Origin: Candidatus Omnitrophota bacterium
GTDB lineage: Bacteria > Omnitrophota > Omnitrophia > Omnitrophales > JACROU01
Direction: 5' to 3'
Length of the DNA: 58,940 nt
Assembly (NCBI GenBank): GCA_016214265.1
Contig: JACROU010000054.1
Coordinates: 1-58,940 of the forward strand
The position numbers were made by a program, and so were the translations under genes. The notes beneath the pieces were generated by a model. The model saw only the letters and a program-made list of their open reading frames with translations, made no database searches and had not been told where the DNA came from. This document shows positions 18,643-28,468 of this stretch, one piece after another; positions within the stretch are counted from its first letter, which is position 1; every line of letters starts with the position of its first letter.

Positions 18643-20112
18643 ATGCGTATCGTTTTTATCGCTTCTGAGATGGTTCCTTTTGCGAAAACGGGCGGGCTTG
18701 CCGATGTGCTGGGCGCGCTGCCGCATGAAATCGCCGCGCTGGGGCATGAAGTCAAATTGATTCTGCCGCGTTACCGCGGGATGGACCTGCAAAATTTCCC
18801 CATGAAAAAGGCCATGGAAAATTTTGAAGTTTCTCTGGGTGCGGAGCGGGAAAAGGTTTCGGTTAAAAGTCATTTGCTTGCCGCTAACGGCAGCAACGTG
18901 GAAGTTTTTTTTGTCGAACACCCCGCATTTTTTGAGCGGGAAGGGATTTACGGCACCAGTTTGGGTGATTTTCAGGACAATGACCGCCGGTTTATTTTTT
19001 TCTCGAAAGCCGCGATCGAAATTTTGAAACGGATGGATGAAGAGCCTGACGTGATTCATTGCCATGACTGGCAAACCGGGCTTATTCCCGCTTATTTGAA
19101 GCTGATGCATCAGCGGCAAGGATTATTCGAGAAAGCGCGCACGTTTTTTACAATTCACAATCTGGCGTATCAGGGAAATTTTCCTCCGGATACGCTGGCG
19201 CTTACCGGATTTGGATGGGAAGAGTTTACGCTGCACCGTCTGGAATATTATGGCAAACTCAGCTTTATGAAGGCGGGGCTTGTGTATGCGGACATTCTGA
19301 CGACGGTCAGTTCCACGTATGCTCATGAAATTCAAACACATGAGTTTGGCTGCGGGATGGAAGGAATTTTGAGGGACCGCAGTTCGGACCTGTACGGAAT
19401 TTTAAATGGCATCGATACCAAAGAGTGGGATCCGGAAACAGACAAGGCGTTGGCCGCAAATTACACTTCGACCTCGCTCGCAAAAAAGCTTATCAACAAG
19501 GGGATGCTTCAAAAAGAAACTCATTTGAAAGTTGATCCCGAGATTCCGCTGCTTGGCATGGTGACCCGCTTGGTGGATCAGAAGGGTCTTGATCTGGTCA
19601 TTATGGTTCTGGACGAGCTGGCTAAACGGAATATGCAGTTTATTATTATTGGAACCGGCGACAGTAAATATCACAGCGCTTTTCAAAGTTTGGGCCGAAA
19701 ACATCACGGCCGGTTCAGTTTTAATTTAAAGTTTGATGAAAAGCTCAGCCGGCGCATTTATGCGGGTAGTGATTTTTTTCTGATGCCCTCGGTGTTTGAG
19801 CCATGCGGTCTTGGGCAAATGATCGCGCTTCGCTATGGCGCTTTGCCGATCGTGCGGGATGTCGGTGGGCTGACAGATACCGTTACGGATTATCATGAAA
19901 ATCACGGTAAGGGAAACGGGTTTGTGTTTGAGGATAAAACCCCGAACGCGCTCTTGGCCAAAATTGATGAAGCGGTGACGGTGTTTCGCGACAAAAAGTT
20001 GTGGATGGATCTTCAGAAAAACGCAATGAAATGCGATTTTTCCTGGAAAGCTTCCGCCAAACATTATGTGGAATTGTATCTGAGGGCAAAGCGTCGGACG
20101 GTATTAAGATAA
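18643..20112 (+). CDS. glgA: Glycogen synthase (ADP-glucose type, GT5)
   Basis: A 489-residue GT-B enzyme extending alpha-1,4-glucan chains. The ADP-glucose-binding KTGGLADVLGALP is near the N-terminus (residues 14-26), the segment YGILNGIDTKEWDP lies centrally, and the C-terminal domain carries SVFEPCGLGQMIALRYGALP with the catalytic Glu, then VGGLTDTV. Length and order fit bacterial GlgA. The ATG at 18643 is chosen; a GTG 3 nt earlier is equivalent. A palindromic repeat follows the stop directly. The CBM48 protein just upstream supports a glycogen-storage role. Confidence 0.96.
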   Translation: MRIVFIASEMVPFAKTGGLADVLGALPHEIAALGHEVKLILPRYRGMDLQNFPMKKAMENFEVSLGAEREKVSVKSHLLAANGSNVEVFFVEHPAFFEREGIYGTSLGDFQDNDRRFIFFSKAAIEILKRMDEEPDVIHCHDWQTGLIPAYLKLMHQRQGLFEKARTFFTIHNLAYQGNFPPDTLALTGFGWEEFTLHRLEYYGKLSFMKAGLVYADILTTVSSTYAHEIQTHEFGCGMEGILRDRSSDLYGILNGIDTKEWDPETDKALAANYTSTSLAKKLINKGMLQKETHLKVDPEIPLLGMVTRLVDQKGLDLVIMVLDELAKRNMQFIIIGTGDSKYHSAFQSLGRKHHGRFSFNLKFDEKLSRRIYAGSDFFLMPSVFEPCGLGQMIALRYGALPIVRDVGGLTDTVTDYHENHGKGNGFVFEDKTPNALLAKIDEAVTVFRDKKLWMDLQKNAMKCDFSWKASAKHYVELYLRAKRRTVLR

Positions 20113-20173
20113 ACCGTGGTCCGTGGACAGTGGACCGTGAACCGGACCACGGATCACTGTCCACGGTTCACGA
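20113..20173. repeat. Palindromic repeat, ACCGTGG/CCACGGT family, copy 1
   Basis: Repeated GTCCGTGGAC/GTGGACCGTGAACC words end in the inverted partner CACTGTCCACGGTTCACG. It lies exactly between the glgA stop and thiG. Sister copies lie at 41913 and 45561. Confidence 0.85.
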
Positions 20174-20196
20174 AGAAGTTGGAAAGGTGATTTGCG

Positions 20197-20979
20197 ATGA
20201 CTAATGACACACTGAAAATTGGTAACAAAACTTTTAAATCCCGCCTCATCGTCGGCACGGGCAAACACCGTAATCATGAAGAAATGGTGGCGGCCTTGGA
20301 AGCTTCGGGCTCGGACATGGTGACCGTGGCGATCGGGCGCGTGAATTTGAACTCGAAGGGCGAGAAAACGATTCTTGATTTTATCGACCGGAAAAAATAT
20401 ACGATTCTCCCCAACACGGCGGGGGCGTACACCGCTGAAGACGCGATTCGCATCGCGCGTCTGGCTCAGGCCGCAGGTGTCGGAAATTTGGTGAAACTTG
20501 AAGTGATCGGGGATAAGAAGACGCTTCTTCCCGATACCGAAGGATTGCTTGAGGCCACACGTGTTCTTGTAAAAGAAGGTTTTGTCGTGATGCCGTACAC
20601 GAATGACGATTTGATTATGGCCAAGAAATTAGAAGATGCCGGAGCCGCGTGCGTGATGCCGCTGGCCGCGCCGATCGGATCCGGACTCGGCATTCAGAAT
20701 CCGCTGAATATCAAATTTATCAAAGAAGCCGTGCGTTGTCCCGTCATTGTCGATGCAGGTGTCGGGACGGCATCGGATGCCGCGATTTGCATGGAGCTGG
20801 GCGTTGACGGTGTGTTGATGAACACTGCGATCGCGCTCGCCGATAATCCGCGCCTGATGGCGGAAGCGATGAAGGAGGCCGTCTCGGCGGGCCGCAAAGC
20901 ATTCCTCGCCGGACGCATCGCGAAAAAAGAATTTGCACGAGCCTCAAGTCCACAAGAAGGTTTTGCGATTAAAGCGTAA
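20197..20979 (+). CDS. thiG: Thiazole synthase
   Basis: A 260-residue TIM-barrel enzyme that forms the thiazole phosphate of thiamine from DXP, the ThiS thiocarboxylate and an imine. The Schiff-base Lys is K100 in [10 protein letters not shown]. Other family segments are [33 protein letters not shown] and [12 protein letters not shown]. The sulphur carrier ThiS and ThiH/ThiO are not in the window, so the partners are elsewhere. I see no TPP riboswitch before the start; the gap to glgA is filled by a palindromic repeat. It is followed 9 nt later by leuB. Confidence 0.96.
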   Translation: MTNDTLKIGNKTFKSRLIVGTGKHRNHEEMVAALEASGSDMVTVAIGRVNLNSKGEKTILDFIDRKKYTILPNTAGAYTAEDAIRIARLAQAAGVGNLVKLEVIGDKKTLLPDTEGLLEATRVLVKEGFVVMPYTNDDLIMAKKLEDAGAACVMPLAAPIGSGLGIQNPLNIKFIKEAVRCPVIVDAGVGTASDAAICMELGVDGVLMNTAIALADNPRLMAEAMKEAVSAGRKAFLAGRIAKKEFARASSPQEGFAIKA

Positions 20980-20988
20980 GGAGAAAAT

Positions 20989-22065
20989 ATGTACAACATT
21001 TGCATTCTTCCCGGAGACGGAATTGGTAAAGAAGTAACCCGCGAAGCGGTGAAAGTTATTAACAAAATCGCGGCGGTGAATCATTTGGTATTCAAGCTGC
21101 AGGAAGGTGTTGTCGGCGGCTCATCGATCGATGAATTCGGTATTCCGATTACCGATGAAACTCTCGACAAAGCAAAGCATTCCGACGCGGTGCTTCTCGG
21201 TGCTGTTGGTGGTACCAAATGGGAACATCTGGACTACAAAGTCCGGCCCGAGCGCGCGCTGTTAAAACTTCGATCCGAGTTAAAACTGTACGCGAATTTG
21301 CGTCCCGTCAAAATGTTTCCCAGCCTGGTAGCGGCGAGTACGCTCAAGAAAGAAGTGGTTGAGGGCATTGATATGCTGGTGTTGAGAGAGCTGACTGGAG
21401 GCATTTATTTCGGGTCGCCGAAAGGCATCGAGAAACTTCCGGACGGCCAAGAGCGCGGCGTGAACACGGAAGTTTATACCACGCACGAAATCGAGCGTAT
21501 CGCCGAGAAGGCATTCACCTTTGCCCGTCGGCGCCGGAAAAAAGTGACCTCGGTGGATAAGGCTAATGTGTTGGAATCCTCCGAATTGTGGCGGCGGGTG
21601 GTGACAAAGATTTCAAAAAGATATCCGGATGTGGCGGTGGAGCACATGTATGTCGATAACGCCGCGATGCAGCTGATCCGGAATCCGAAAAGTTTTGACG
21701 TGATGGTGACCTCCAATTTATTTGGCGATATTTTGAGTGATGAAGCGGCGATGCTCACTGGTTCTATCGGTATGCTGCCTTCGGCCAGTTTGGGCGATCA
21801 TCACGCGCTTTACGAGCCGGTTCATGGCAGCGCGCCGGATATCGCGGGCAAAAATCTGGCTAATCCACTCGCGACGATTCTTTCGGTGGCCATGATGTTA
21901 CGTTATTCCTTCAATTTGATGGAGCTCGGCGAAAGCGTGGAATCGGCGGTTCAGCGCGTGCTGGCCAAGGGATATCGGACATCCGATATCATGTCCGAAG
22001 GCATGAAACAAATTTCGTGCTCTGAGATGGGTGATAAAGTTGTTGAAGAAATCAATAAAGGATAA
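20989..22065 (+). CDS. leuB: 3-isopropylmalate dehydrogenase
   Basis: A 358-residue NAD-dependent decarboxylating dehydrogenase of leucine synthesis. It begins [11 protein letters not shown], has the substrate-discriminating [13 protein letters not shown] region and [12 protein letters not shown], then the metal/NAD segments [22 protein letters not shown] and [21 protein letters not shown] and ELTGGIYFG favour LeuB over isocitrate dehydrogenase. It is closely spaced with thiG (9 nt) and asd (12 nt), suggesting one operon. Other leu genes are not in the window. Confidence 0.95.
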   Translation: MYNICILPGDGIGKEVTREAVKVINKIAAVNHLVFKLQEGVVGGSSIDEFGIPITDETLDKAKHSDAVLLGAVGGTKWEHLDYKVRPERALLKLRSELKLYANLRPVKMFPSLVAASTLKKEVVEGIDMLVLRELTGGIYFGSPKGIEKLPDGQERGVNTEVYTTHEIERIAEKAFTFARRRRKKVTSVDKANVLESSELWRRVVTKISKRYPDVAVEHMYVDNAAMQLIRNPKSFDVMVTSNLFGDILSDEAAMLTGSIGMLPSASLGDHHALYEPVHGSAPDIAGKNLANPLATILSVAMMLRYSFNLMELGESVESAVQRVLAKGYRTSDIMSEGMKQISCSEMGDKVVEEINKG

Positions 22066-22077
22066 AAGGGTAAGGAT

Positions 22078-23079
22078 ATGAATTCAAAAAAATACAACGT
22101 CGCAGTTGTCGGCGCTACGGGGGCTGTGGGAAAAGTTATGCTGGAGGTTTTGGGCGAGAGAAAATTTCCGGTGAACCGGATTAAACTTCTGGCCTCCGAA
22201 AATTCTGCGGGTAAAAAAATCAAATTTGGCTCTCAGGAAATTCCGGTGGAGCAACTCACGGAAAAATCGTTTGAGGGCGTTGAGATCGCTCTTTTTAGCG
22301 CGGGCGCCGAACGCAGCCGCGTCTTTGCGCCTGCCGCGGTGAAAAGCGGAGCGGTGGTGATCGACAACACGAGTTTTTATCGTATGAACCCCGATGTTCC
22401 GCTGGTGGTTCCGGAAGTCAACCCCCAGGATATCAAAAAACATCATGGCATTATCGCCAATCCGAATTGCTCGACGATCGGCATGGTGGTGGTGCTTAAT
22501 CCCATTCACAAAGCCGCCCGGATTAAACGAGTGGTGGTGACCACATTCCAATCCGTCTCGGGGGCCGGAGCGACGGCGATTCAGGAATTGAAAGATCAAA
22601 CCGCGGCGTGGGTGCGCGGCGAAAATTTGCCCCCCAAAAAATTCGCGCATCCGATCGCGTTTAACTGCATTCCTCAAATCGATGACTTTTTGGATAACGG
22701 CTATACCAAAGAAGAAATGAAAATGGTGAACGAAACAAAAAAAATCATCGGCGATCCGTCGATTCAAGTGTCTGCGACCTGTGTGCGCGTGCCGGTGTTT
22801 TTCGCGCATTCGGAAAGTGTCACGATCGAGACCGAGAAAAAACTTTCCGCTCGCGAAGTGCGCGAACTTCTCTCGAAAGCGCCGGGCGTGATTGTCTACG
22901 ATGAACCCTCCGCGAAAAAATATCCTATGCCGATCGATGTCGGGGGCAAAGACGAGACGTTTGTCGGCCGCATTCGCGAGGATCTTTCGCATCCGTCCGC
23001 GATTTCTCTGTGGCTCGTTTCCGATAATCTGCGTAAAGGAGCGGCGACTAACGCCGTGCAGATTGCTGAACATCTCTAA
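22078..23079 (+). CDS. asd: Aspartate-semialdehyde dehydrogenase
   Basis: A 333-residue NADP-dependent enzyme making aspartate semialdehyde from aspartyl phosphate. It has the Rossmann start VAVVGATGAVGKVML, the catalytic Cys131 in NPNCSTIGM, the SVSGAGATAI segment and the histidine-containing C-terminal part. It provides the substrate for DapA, whose gene lies 25 kb downstream. The stop overlaps the truA start (TAATG), indicating translational coupling. Confidence 0.97.
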   Translation: MNSKKYNVAVVGATGAVGKVMLEVLGERKFPVNRIKLLASENSAGKKIKFGSQEIPVEQLTEKSFEGVEIALFSAGAERSRVFAPAAVKSGAVVIDNTSFYRMNPDVPLVVPEVNPQDIKKHHGIIANPNCSTIGMVVVLNPIHKAARIKRVVVTTFQSVSGAGATAIQELKDQTAAWVRGENLPPKKFAHPIAFNCIPQIDDFLDNGYTKEEMKMVNETKKIIGDPSIQVSATCVRVPVFFAHSESVTIETEKKLSAREVRELLSKAPGVIVYDEPSAKKYPMPIDVGGKDETFVGRIREDLSHPSAISLWLVSDNLRKGAATNAVQIAEHL

Positions 23080-23816
23080 TGCGCACGCTTAAATTAACCA
23101 TCGAATATGATGGCACGCACTTTTTCGGATTCCAGCGTCAGAAAGAGCATCGCAGCGTTCAGGAAGAACTCGAAAAAGCCTTCCGCCAATTCTTGCACGA
23201 ACCTATTTGTGTGACCGGGGCGGGGCGCACTGACAGCGGTGTGCACGCCCTGCGGCAAGTCGCGCATATTCGAATTCAAAATCCGCTTCCCGAAGCGGCT
23301 ATTCGAAAAGCCGTCAACGGCATTCTTTCCAAAGATGTGGTGGTGAAAAAAGTCGAGGCAGCTTCGTCTGATTTTCATGCCCGCTACAGCGCTCGCGGAA
23401 AAATCTATCAATATTTTGTTTGGAATTCTTTGATTCGCTCGCCTCTGAATGAAGCTATTTCTTACCGGTATCCGAAGAAACTGGATCTCGAGAAAATGAA
23501 AGAGGCCGGGCGGCATCTCACCGGCAAACACGATTTCAAATCATTTCAGACGAGCGGCGGGAAAAAAGATATGGCGACCGTTCGGAATTTATCGGCCCTC
23601 AAGATTTCCAAAAAAGGCTCGCTGATTTCATTTACCTTTGAAGGCGACGGATTTCTCTACAACATGGTCCGAAATATCGTCGGGACCCTCATTTGGGTGG
23701 GTGAGGGGCGGCTGACACCTTTTGATATCCCCCAAATTTTAAAGGCCCGCGACCGGCGCAAAGCCGGCCCTACAGCTCCCGCCCAAGGCCTATTCCTAAT
23801 CAAAGTGAAGTATTAG
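23079..23816 (+). CDS. truA: tRNA pseudouridine(38-40) synthase
   Basis: A 245-residue enzyme that isomerises uridines 38-40 in the anticodon arm. The catalytic Asp is D52 in GAGRTDSGVHALRQVAH. Other segments are LTIEYDGTHFFGFQRQ at the N-terminus, ARYSARGKIYQYFVWN, HDFKSFQTS and FLYNMVRNIVGTLIWVG. It is last in the thiG-leuB-asd-truA unit. Its stop codon is part of a small palindrome (TTAGGTTCC/GGAACCTAA, 23813-23831). Confidence 0.97.
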   Translation: MRTLKLTIEYDGTHFFGFQRQKEHRSVQEELEKAFRQFLHEPICVTGAGRTDSGVHALRQVAHIRIQNPLPEAAIRKAVNGILSKDVVVKKVEAASSDFHARYSARGKIYQYFVWNSLIRSPLNEAISYRYPKKLDLEKMKEAGRHLTGKHDFKSFQTSGGKKDMATVRNLSALKISKKGSLISFTFEGDGFLYNMVRNIVGTLIWVGEGRLTPFDIPQILKARDRRKAGPTAPAQGLFLIKVKY

Positions 23817-23831
23817 GTTCCTGGAACCTAA
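23813..23831. repeat. Short palindrome over the truA stop
   Basis: TTAGGTTCC and GGAACCTAA surround one T. The words resemble a shrunken copy of the AGGTGCCAGGTTC family, and gtgcca follows just downstream. It may be a decayed copy that serves as an end-of-operon hairpin. Confidence 0.6.
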
Positions 23832-23843
23832 GTGCCACGTTGC

Positions 23844-23872
23844 TTGACATATCTCCAATGAGAGGGTATATT
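23844..23872 (+). promoter_or_regulatory. Consensus sigma-70 promoter for the 1146-aa protein gene
   Basis: A perfect -35 TTGACA (23844-23849), a 17-bp spacer and TATATT (23867-23872) stand about 68 bp upstream of the GTG start. This is one of the clearest promoters of the window. Confidence 0.82.
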
Positions 23873-23939
23873 TCCCATTTCCCAATACAATTTAAAAGTA
23901 TTTAGTAGATTTCAAATTCACTCCCCGGAGGAATTTTTT

Positions 23940-26900
23940 GTGTTTTTATTATTTAAAAAAGGATTTGCGTGGTTTGTGTTTTTTTCGTTTTTGGCGAATG
24001 GAATGGCATTTGGCTCGACGGCCAGTCTTCCGGCAGAATGGGGCCAGTTTAAAGAAGCGGTTGCTGAATCTGGTTCCTCCCGTTTGCCGCACATCATTTA
24101 TATTCAAGATGCCCACGCGAATGGCACGGCTCAGGAAAGTATAAAAAACGCTCTTGTCCGTCTTACGGATCAATATGGTTTGAAACAGGTGTTTGTAGAA
24201 GGAGCCGCTCAATCCGTTACGTTGAATCCCCAAATTTTATTTCCCGATTTGTCCCGTGATGAGAATGTGTCCATCGCCGAAAATTTAATGAAGCAGGGAG
24301 AATTGTCCGGAGTCGATCTGGCTCTTTTGATTCGAAACGGTGAATTGAAGGGCGAGGGGATAGAAAATATTCCGGCCTACCGCGAGAACATTCGAGCATT
24401 TCGTAAAGTCATCGGTAGCCGGGCGGTTTCCGCGGCTTACATTCAGGATTTATTGAAGCGTTTTGATCAGCTGGCCAGCCGCAAACTGAATCCGGTTCTT
24501 TTGAAAGTCCTTCGGCTTCACGCCCGGCTCGATTCCGATCGTAATTTCCGGCCGCAAGACCTGCAGCTGACTGTCGAGTTGGCAAAAAAACATCTCAATC
24601 TCGATTTCACCGATCCGAAAAATCTGGCCGCGTTTCCCAATCTGGTTCGCGTGAACCAAATGGCGCGTCTTGAGCGCGAAATGGAACCGGTGAAAGTTGC
24701 CTCGGAACAAAAAGCCATCGAAAATTTTCTGGACAAAGTTGCCGCAGATTTAGATGTGATCTATGAATTCAGTCAGGTGTTCGATCCGTCGGGCGATGTC
24801 GCGCAGTTTGAAGGCGGGATGCTCCTCAATCCGCGCTTGGTGTTGGACAAGTTTTACAAAGGAGCATATCCGAGCGGATTTCGATTTGCCAATTTCCCGA
24901 ATTTTACCCGTTTTGCCGCGCGCCGCATTCTTTCTTCAGAAATTGACGCGCTTCAACTGTTCAGGGAATATGAAATCCTCTCCGGTAAACTTCTTGCCGA
25001 GCTGGCCAAGACAGATGCGGAGAAGAAAATCGTAGCTCTCTTTTCGGATATTTTGATTCTCGAGAAACTTTTCGTGCTTCATCTCGATCCGGAAGATTAC
25101 GCGAAACTTGCTGTCCGCCGCGATGCTTTCGCTCCTTCCGCAATTGAGCAATCGATGAAAGTTCTGGATGGAGTTACCGCCGCCTCGCAATTGAAGTTCC
25201 AGGAACTTGATGGTTTGGCCGGGGAAGCGAAGAAATTTTATGATGTGGCCAAGCGCAGGGAAGAGTTCATGTTTCGCAATATGCTCTCCCGGATTAAGGC
25301 TGATCGCTCGAAAGTGGTGGCGCTTGTTTCCGGTGGATTTCACGAAGCCGGATTTGTCGCGTTTGCGCGCAAACACAATCTGAACTATTCCATTTTTCTT
25401 CCCAAGGCGGACCCCGACCGTTCCGGAAATTATGAGCGAGTCATGCTTAGGTCTTCAGCGCCTCAGTCGAGCGGACCCAATTCCTATCTTGCTTTGGTCG
25501 ATCGCTTCCAGCCGGTTGAAACACAGAAGACGATGGAAGCCGTGCCTAGTAACGTCATTCAATTTCAAAAAACATTCCGAGCCGCAAAAGCGGCCAGTTT
25601 GGGTACGAGGCCCTCGGAAAAAGAAATGCGATACCAAAAGGTAACAACAGAACAACTTATACCCACATTAGATTCTATATTATCTGCAGGAAGGAGTGAT
25701 TCTGAATGGAGATCCTTTATTAACGAAACACACTCTCTGTGGACAGTGGCATTAATCAACACCCTCATCGAAAGACTGAAATTAAGTGACAATTTGGATC
25801 TTCTTCCTCATGCATCCTACCCCGCGATTCTCGGATTTCTTCTTGTTAATTTGCGGTCAGATTTATTGCGATTACCCAGACATTCTCAGCAAACTTCAGT
25901 GGCAGTTAATGACCTGCTGATTAAGTTGAGAAAATATGCTCGGGAATACAGGAAAGATCAATCGCCTGTTGGAGAATCGCTTTGCAGGATTGTCAGCGAA
26001 ATAGAAAGAGTGCGATTCGAAAGTGGTGTCGATGCGTTTGAAGAGGGCGCAGCTTCAGAAAGTGAATTGGAGCCTCTTGAACAGAAAATAGGCGAAAAGG
26101 TTATTTTAACGCTCATCACAGAAGTTCTCGAAATAAGGCGGAAAAGCCCGGCTTCGACGGAATTGAATAATGCGATTGAAAAACTTCAGCAGTCTGTGCA
26201 AGTGTTCCTTCGCTCGGCGAATGAAAAAAACAAAGTGCGCAGAACCGCTCTCAATGAGTATGCCTTGCGGGTCATTAATTTCGTGAATGGAACAAGTTTT
26301 AAACAAGGCGAAATTTCCATTGGGACGAGTGACTCCGATATTTGGAAAGTTGAAGATGGAAGAGGTGACAACGGGTATCGTTATCTCATCCATGCTGATT
26401 TTAAGAAACTTCAGGAGCAAAGCGGGGGGGCGCTTAAAGGAATAATTGGGGGGCATAGGGAGTGGACAGATGCAGAAAAAAACGAACTATTAAAAGTGAA
26501 AATGTTGAAAAAAATTAAGACTATAATCGCCGCATTATGGGATGAGATAGGTCAGGCTTCTTCAAAAGGTGTTAAGCCGGCCAGCAATATTAACGGAAAC
26601 GGTAAAAGCTTGGGAACTGAAAGTGCGGACAGGGAAGAGGACAGTCGTGTTTTGGGAGAGCTTTTGTTTGAGCCTAAACCGATTCGTCATTTTTCTGTTC
26701 CTGAAATGACCACGGATGTGGCTCAGGGCTTCAATGTCAGTTTAAGACCCGTTGTGAAATATCTGAATCAAAAGACCGGTGATTCTCTCGTCCAGTTTCA
26801 GATGATCCCTATGGCTGTGGTTTTGGATGAGGTGTCACTGCCGCAAACGGAGGAATCGGCGCGTGTATTAATCGCGGGTCTGAATGTATCGGATCTTATT

Positions 26901-27380
26901 GTTCCGACCTGGTCTGTTGGTGAGCGGAAATTAACCGTTGAAAAACCCCAGGCAATTCAATGGTTGCAGGAGACGGCAGCACGTTTGCTTCGTGGAGTTC
27001 AAGTTAAGGATTTTAGACGTGATGTGTCAGGAATCGCAGAATTAAACAGGAGTACAAAATCATTCAAACGTGGTTTTGTCGTCACTGACGTGGGGGTCGA
27101 AAAACTGGCGGATGGCTGGACTGTGGACCACGATGACTTTGGTTTAAGAACGGACTTGCTTCAGCAAACCGGGATATCGTCCGCTCAAGTCATCGTTCTC
27201 CTTCGAATCGTCGAATCCGTTACGAATCCGGTTAAAAGAAAGCAGTTATATCAGGAACTCAGACTGGAACAGGATTCTAAAATATCGGGCCGCTGGCTGG
27301 TGAGCGATCAATTCTTGAATCTTATTCAGGAAATTTATGCTGAGTCGCTAGGCCGCAAGAAAACCGAGCAGTCTGCGTAG
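23940..27380 (+). CDS. Giant secreted multidomain protein, paralogue 2
   Basis: An 1146-residue protein starting with GTG 10 nt after a ggagg site. Residues 1-25 form a signal peptide. The N-terminal domain (about 45-510) has IIYIQDAH...AQ (52-65), VFVEGA (about 83), GELSGVDL, a central PNFTRFA-type segment and VSGGFH (about 463-468). That order and the Q..H/E/GxxH layout resemble the ChaN/TraB/EreA type of fold (inference). A helical region (about 555-885) has no recognised domain. A C-terminal domain (890-1146) ends GRWLVSDQFLNLI, similar to the end of paralogue 3. The linkers carry SLG at about 550, 888 and near the C-terminus. Function is unknown; export to the periplasm or outside is likely. 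Confidence 0.8.
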   Translation: MFLLFKKGFAWFVFFSFLANGMAFGSTASLPAEWGQFKEAVAESGSSRLPHIIYIQDAHANGTAQESIKNALVRLTDQYGLKQVFVEGAAQSVTLNPQILFPDLSRDENVSIAENLMKQGELSGVDLALLIRNGELKGEGIENIPAYRENIRAFRKVIGSRAVSAAYIQDLLKRFDQLASRKLNPVLLKVLRLHARLDSDRNFRPQDLQLTVELAKKHLNLDFTDPKNLAAFPNLVRVNQMARLEREMEPVKVASEQKAIENFLDKVAADLDVIYEFSQVFDPSGDVAQFEGGMLLNPRLVLDKFYKGAYPSGFRFANFPNFTRFAARRILSSEIDALQLFREYEILSGKLLAELAKTDAEKKIVALFSDILILEKLFVLHLDPEDYAKLAVRRDAFAPSAIEQSMKVLDGVTAASQLKFQELDGLAGEAKKFYDVAKRREEFMFRNMLSRIKADRSKVVALVSGGFHEAGFVAFARKHNLNYSIFLPKADPDRSGNYERVMLRSSAPQSSGPNSYLALVDRFQPVETQKTMEAVPSNVIQFQKTFRAAKAASLGTRPSEKEMRYQKVTTEQLIPTLDSILSAGRSDSEWRSFINETHSLWTVALINTLIERLKLSDNLDLLPHASYPAILGFLLVNLRSDLLRLPRHSQQTSVAVNDLLIKLRKYAREYRKDQSPVGESLCRIVSEIERVRFESGVDAFEEGAASESELEPLEQKIGEKVILTLITEVLEIRRKSPASTELNNAIEKLQQSVQVFLRSANEKNKVRRTALNEYALRVINFVNGTSFKQGEISIGTSDSDIWKVEDGRGDNGYRYLIHADFKKLQEQSGGALKGIIGGHREWTDAEKNELLKVKMLKKIKTIIAALWDEIGQASSKGVKPASNINGNGKSLGTESADREEDSRVLGELLFEPKPIRHFSVPEMTTDVAQGFNVSLRPVVKYLNQKTGDSLVQFQMIPMAVVLDEVSLPQTEESARVLIAGLNVSDLIVPTWSVGERKLTVEKPQAIQWLQETAARLLRGVQVKDFRRDVSGIAELNRSTKSFKRGFVVTDVGVEKLADGWTVDHDDFGLRTDLLQQTGISSAQVIVLLRIVESVTNPVKRKQLYQELRLEQDSKISGRWLVSDQFLNLIQEIYAESLGRKKTEQSA

Positions 27381-27383
27381 CAT

Positions 27384-27412
27384 GGGGGAAGGTAGCGGCT
27401 ATCTTCCCTAGG
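27384..27412. terminator. Hairpin after the 1146-aa gene
   Basis: GGGAAGGTAGC (27386-27396) pairs with GCTATCTTCCC (27398-27408) through one G-T wobble. It starts 5 nt after the stop and belongs to the same family as 9101-9128. It lacks a T-tract, so termination is a guess. Confidence 0.55.
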
Positions 27413-27429
27413 AACAGCCGAAGTATTAG

Positions 27430-27459
27430 TTGACCCAATCCCCTGGCCCCTGATATACT
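27430..27459 (+). promoter_or_regulatory. Sigma-70 promoter for rplM-rpsI
   Basis: TTGACC (27430-27435), an 18-bp spacer and TATACT (27454-27459) precede the rplM start by about 36 bp. Confidence 0.75.
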
Positions 27460-27495
27460 TCCGGCCCTTTTGCAAATCGATGAAAGGTAACACTT

Positions 27496-27960
27496 ATGTC
27501 AGAAAAGAAAGCTGTAAAAAAGACTCTTACTATTAAACAGTCTGGCACCCGCGGGAAACAGGAAGCGGGCAAATGGTTTATCGTAGACGCCAAAGGAAAA
27601 GTTTTGGGACGTCTCGCGACCCGTATTGCCCGGATCCTTACCGGTAAAGATAAGAAAACCTACGTTCCTTATTGGGAAAGCGGGGATCATGTCGTCGTGA
27701 TCAACGCCAAGGAAATTCAAGTTACCGGCAAGAAATCCGAACAAAAAATTTACGATCATTACACCGGCTACCCTGGCGGTATCCGTCAGTATAATTTCGA
27801 AAAACTGATTGAAAAAGATCCCAGAGAAGTCATTCTTCGCGCGGTGAAGGGGATGATTCCCAAGAACCGTTTGGGAGACCTGATGATGACGCATCTTTTG
27901 ATCTATCCCGGCTCGGAACACCGTCACAAGGCGCAGAATCCGACGCCAATTAATCTTTGA
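27496..27960 (+). CDS. rplM: 50S ribosomal protein L13
   Basis: A 154-residue ribosomal protein. After a basic about 22-residue N-terminal extension the L13 core follows: WFIVDAKGKVLGRLAT, YVPYWESGDHVVVINA, YDHYTGYPGGIR, AVKGMIPKNRLG and IYPGSEHRHKAQNP. It is the primary assembly protein of the large subunit. The ribosome site (gaaaggt) is good. It is coupled to rpsI in the universal L13-S9 pair, 14 nt apart. Confidence 0.97.
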   Translation: MSEKKAVKKTLTIKQSGTRGKQEAGKWFIVDAKGKVLGRLATRIARILTGKDKKTYVPYWESGDHVVVINAKEIQVTGKKSEQKIYDHYTGYPGGIRQYNFEKLIEKDPREVILRAVKGMIPKNRLGDLMMTHLLIYPGSEHRHKAQNPTPINL

Positions 27961-27974
27961 GAGGCAATGAAACA

Positions 27975-28415
27975 ATGACCGAACCTACTGAAATTCAGGA
28001 AGAAAAAAAACCGAAACACTCCGATTCCGGCGATCGTTTTTACGCGACCGGACGAAGAAAATCCGCGATCGCCCGCGTGTGGTTGATTCCCGGCGGAACC
28101 GATTTTGATATCAACGGAAAATCTCTTGAAGAATATTTTGAAACGGAAATTTTAAGACTTCTTGTACGTCAGCCGCTTGAAACCGGCCGGGCCACGGGCC
28201 GTTACAAAGTCGTCGCGAAATTGGCAGGCGGTGGAGTTGCCGGACAAGCCGGAGCGCTCCGATTGGGTATTGCCCGTGCGCTGGTTAAAACCGACGAATC
28301 TCTGAAATCCATTCTTCGAAAAGGCGGATTTCTTACCCGCGACCCCAGAGAAAAAGAGCGCAAAAAGTTTGGCCGCAAAGGCGCTCGTCGCAGATTCCAG
28401 TACGTCAAACGTTAA
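27975..28415 (+). CDS. rpsI: 30S ribosomal protein S9
   Basis: A 146-residue protein with an acidic/basic N-terminal extension and the S9 core: FYATGRRKSAIARVWL, FDINGKSLEEYF, VAKLAGGGVAGQAGALRLGIARAL, FLTRDPREKERKKFGRKGARRRFQYVKR. The C-terminal Arg that contacts P-site tRNA is present. The ATG at 27975 follows gagaggc; a TTG at 27957 within the L13 stop is unlikely. A terminator follows. Confidence 0.97.
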   Translation: MTEPTEIQEEKKPKHSDSGDRFYATGRRKSAIARVWLIPGGTDFDINGKSLEEYFETEILRLLVRQPLETGRATGRYKVVAKLAGGGVAGQAGALRLGIARALVKTDESLKSILRKGGFLTRDPREKERKKFGRKGARRRFQYVKR

Positions 28416-28425
28416 AGCCAGGATT

Positions 28426-28464
28426 TGGATTTGGGGATCTTTTTGGGTCCCCAAGTCCTGTTTT
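28426..28464 (+). terminator. Rho-independent terminator after rpsI
   Basis: TGGATTTGGGGA (28426-28437) pairs with TCCCCAAGTCCTG, with one G-T pair, and is followed by TTTT. It ends 5 nt before the lipoprotein gene. Confidence 0.75.
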
Positions 28465-28468
28465 AACT

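Noticed and set aside
22084..23073. Long - strand ORF (329 codons) opposite asd
   Set aside because: It is antisense to a fully recognisable asd gene; its composition (His/Arg/Phe-rich) is what a GC-skewed complement gives.
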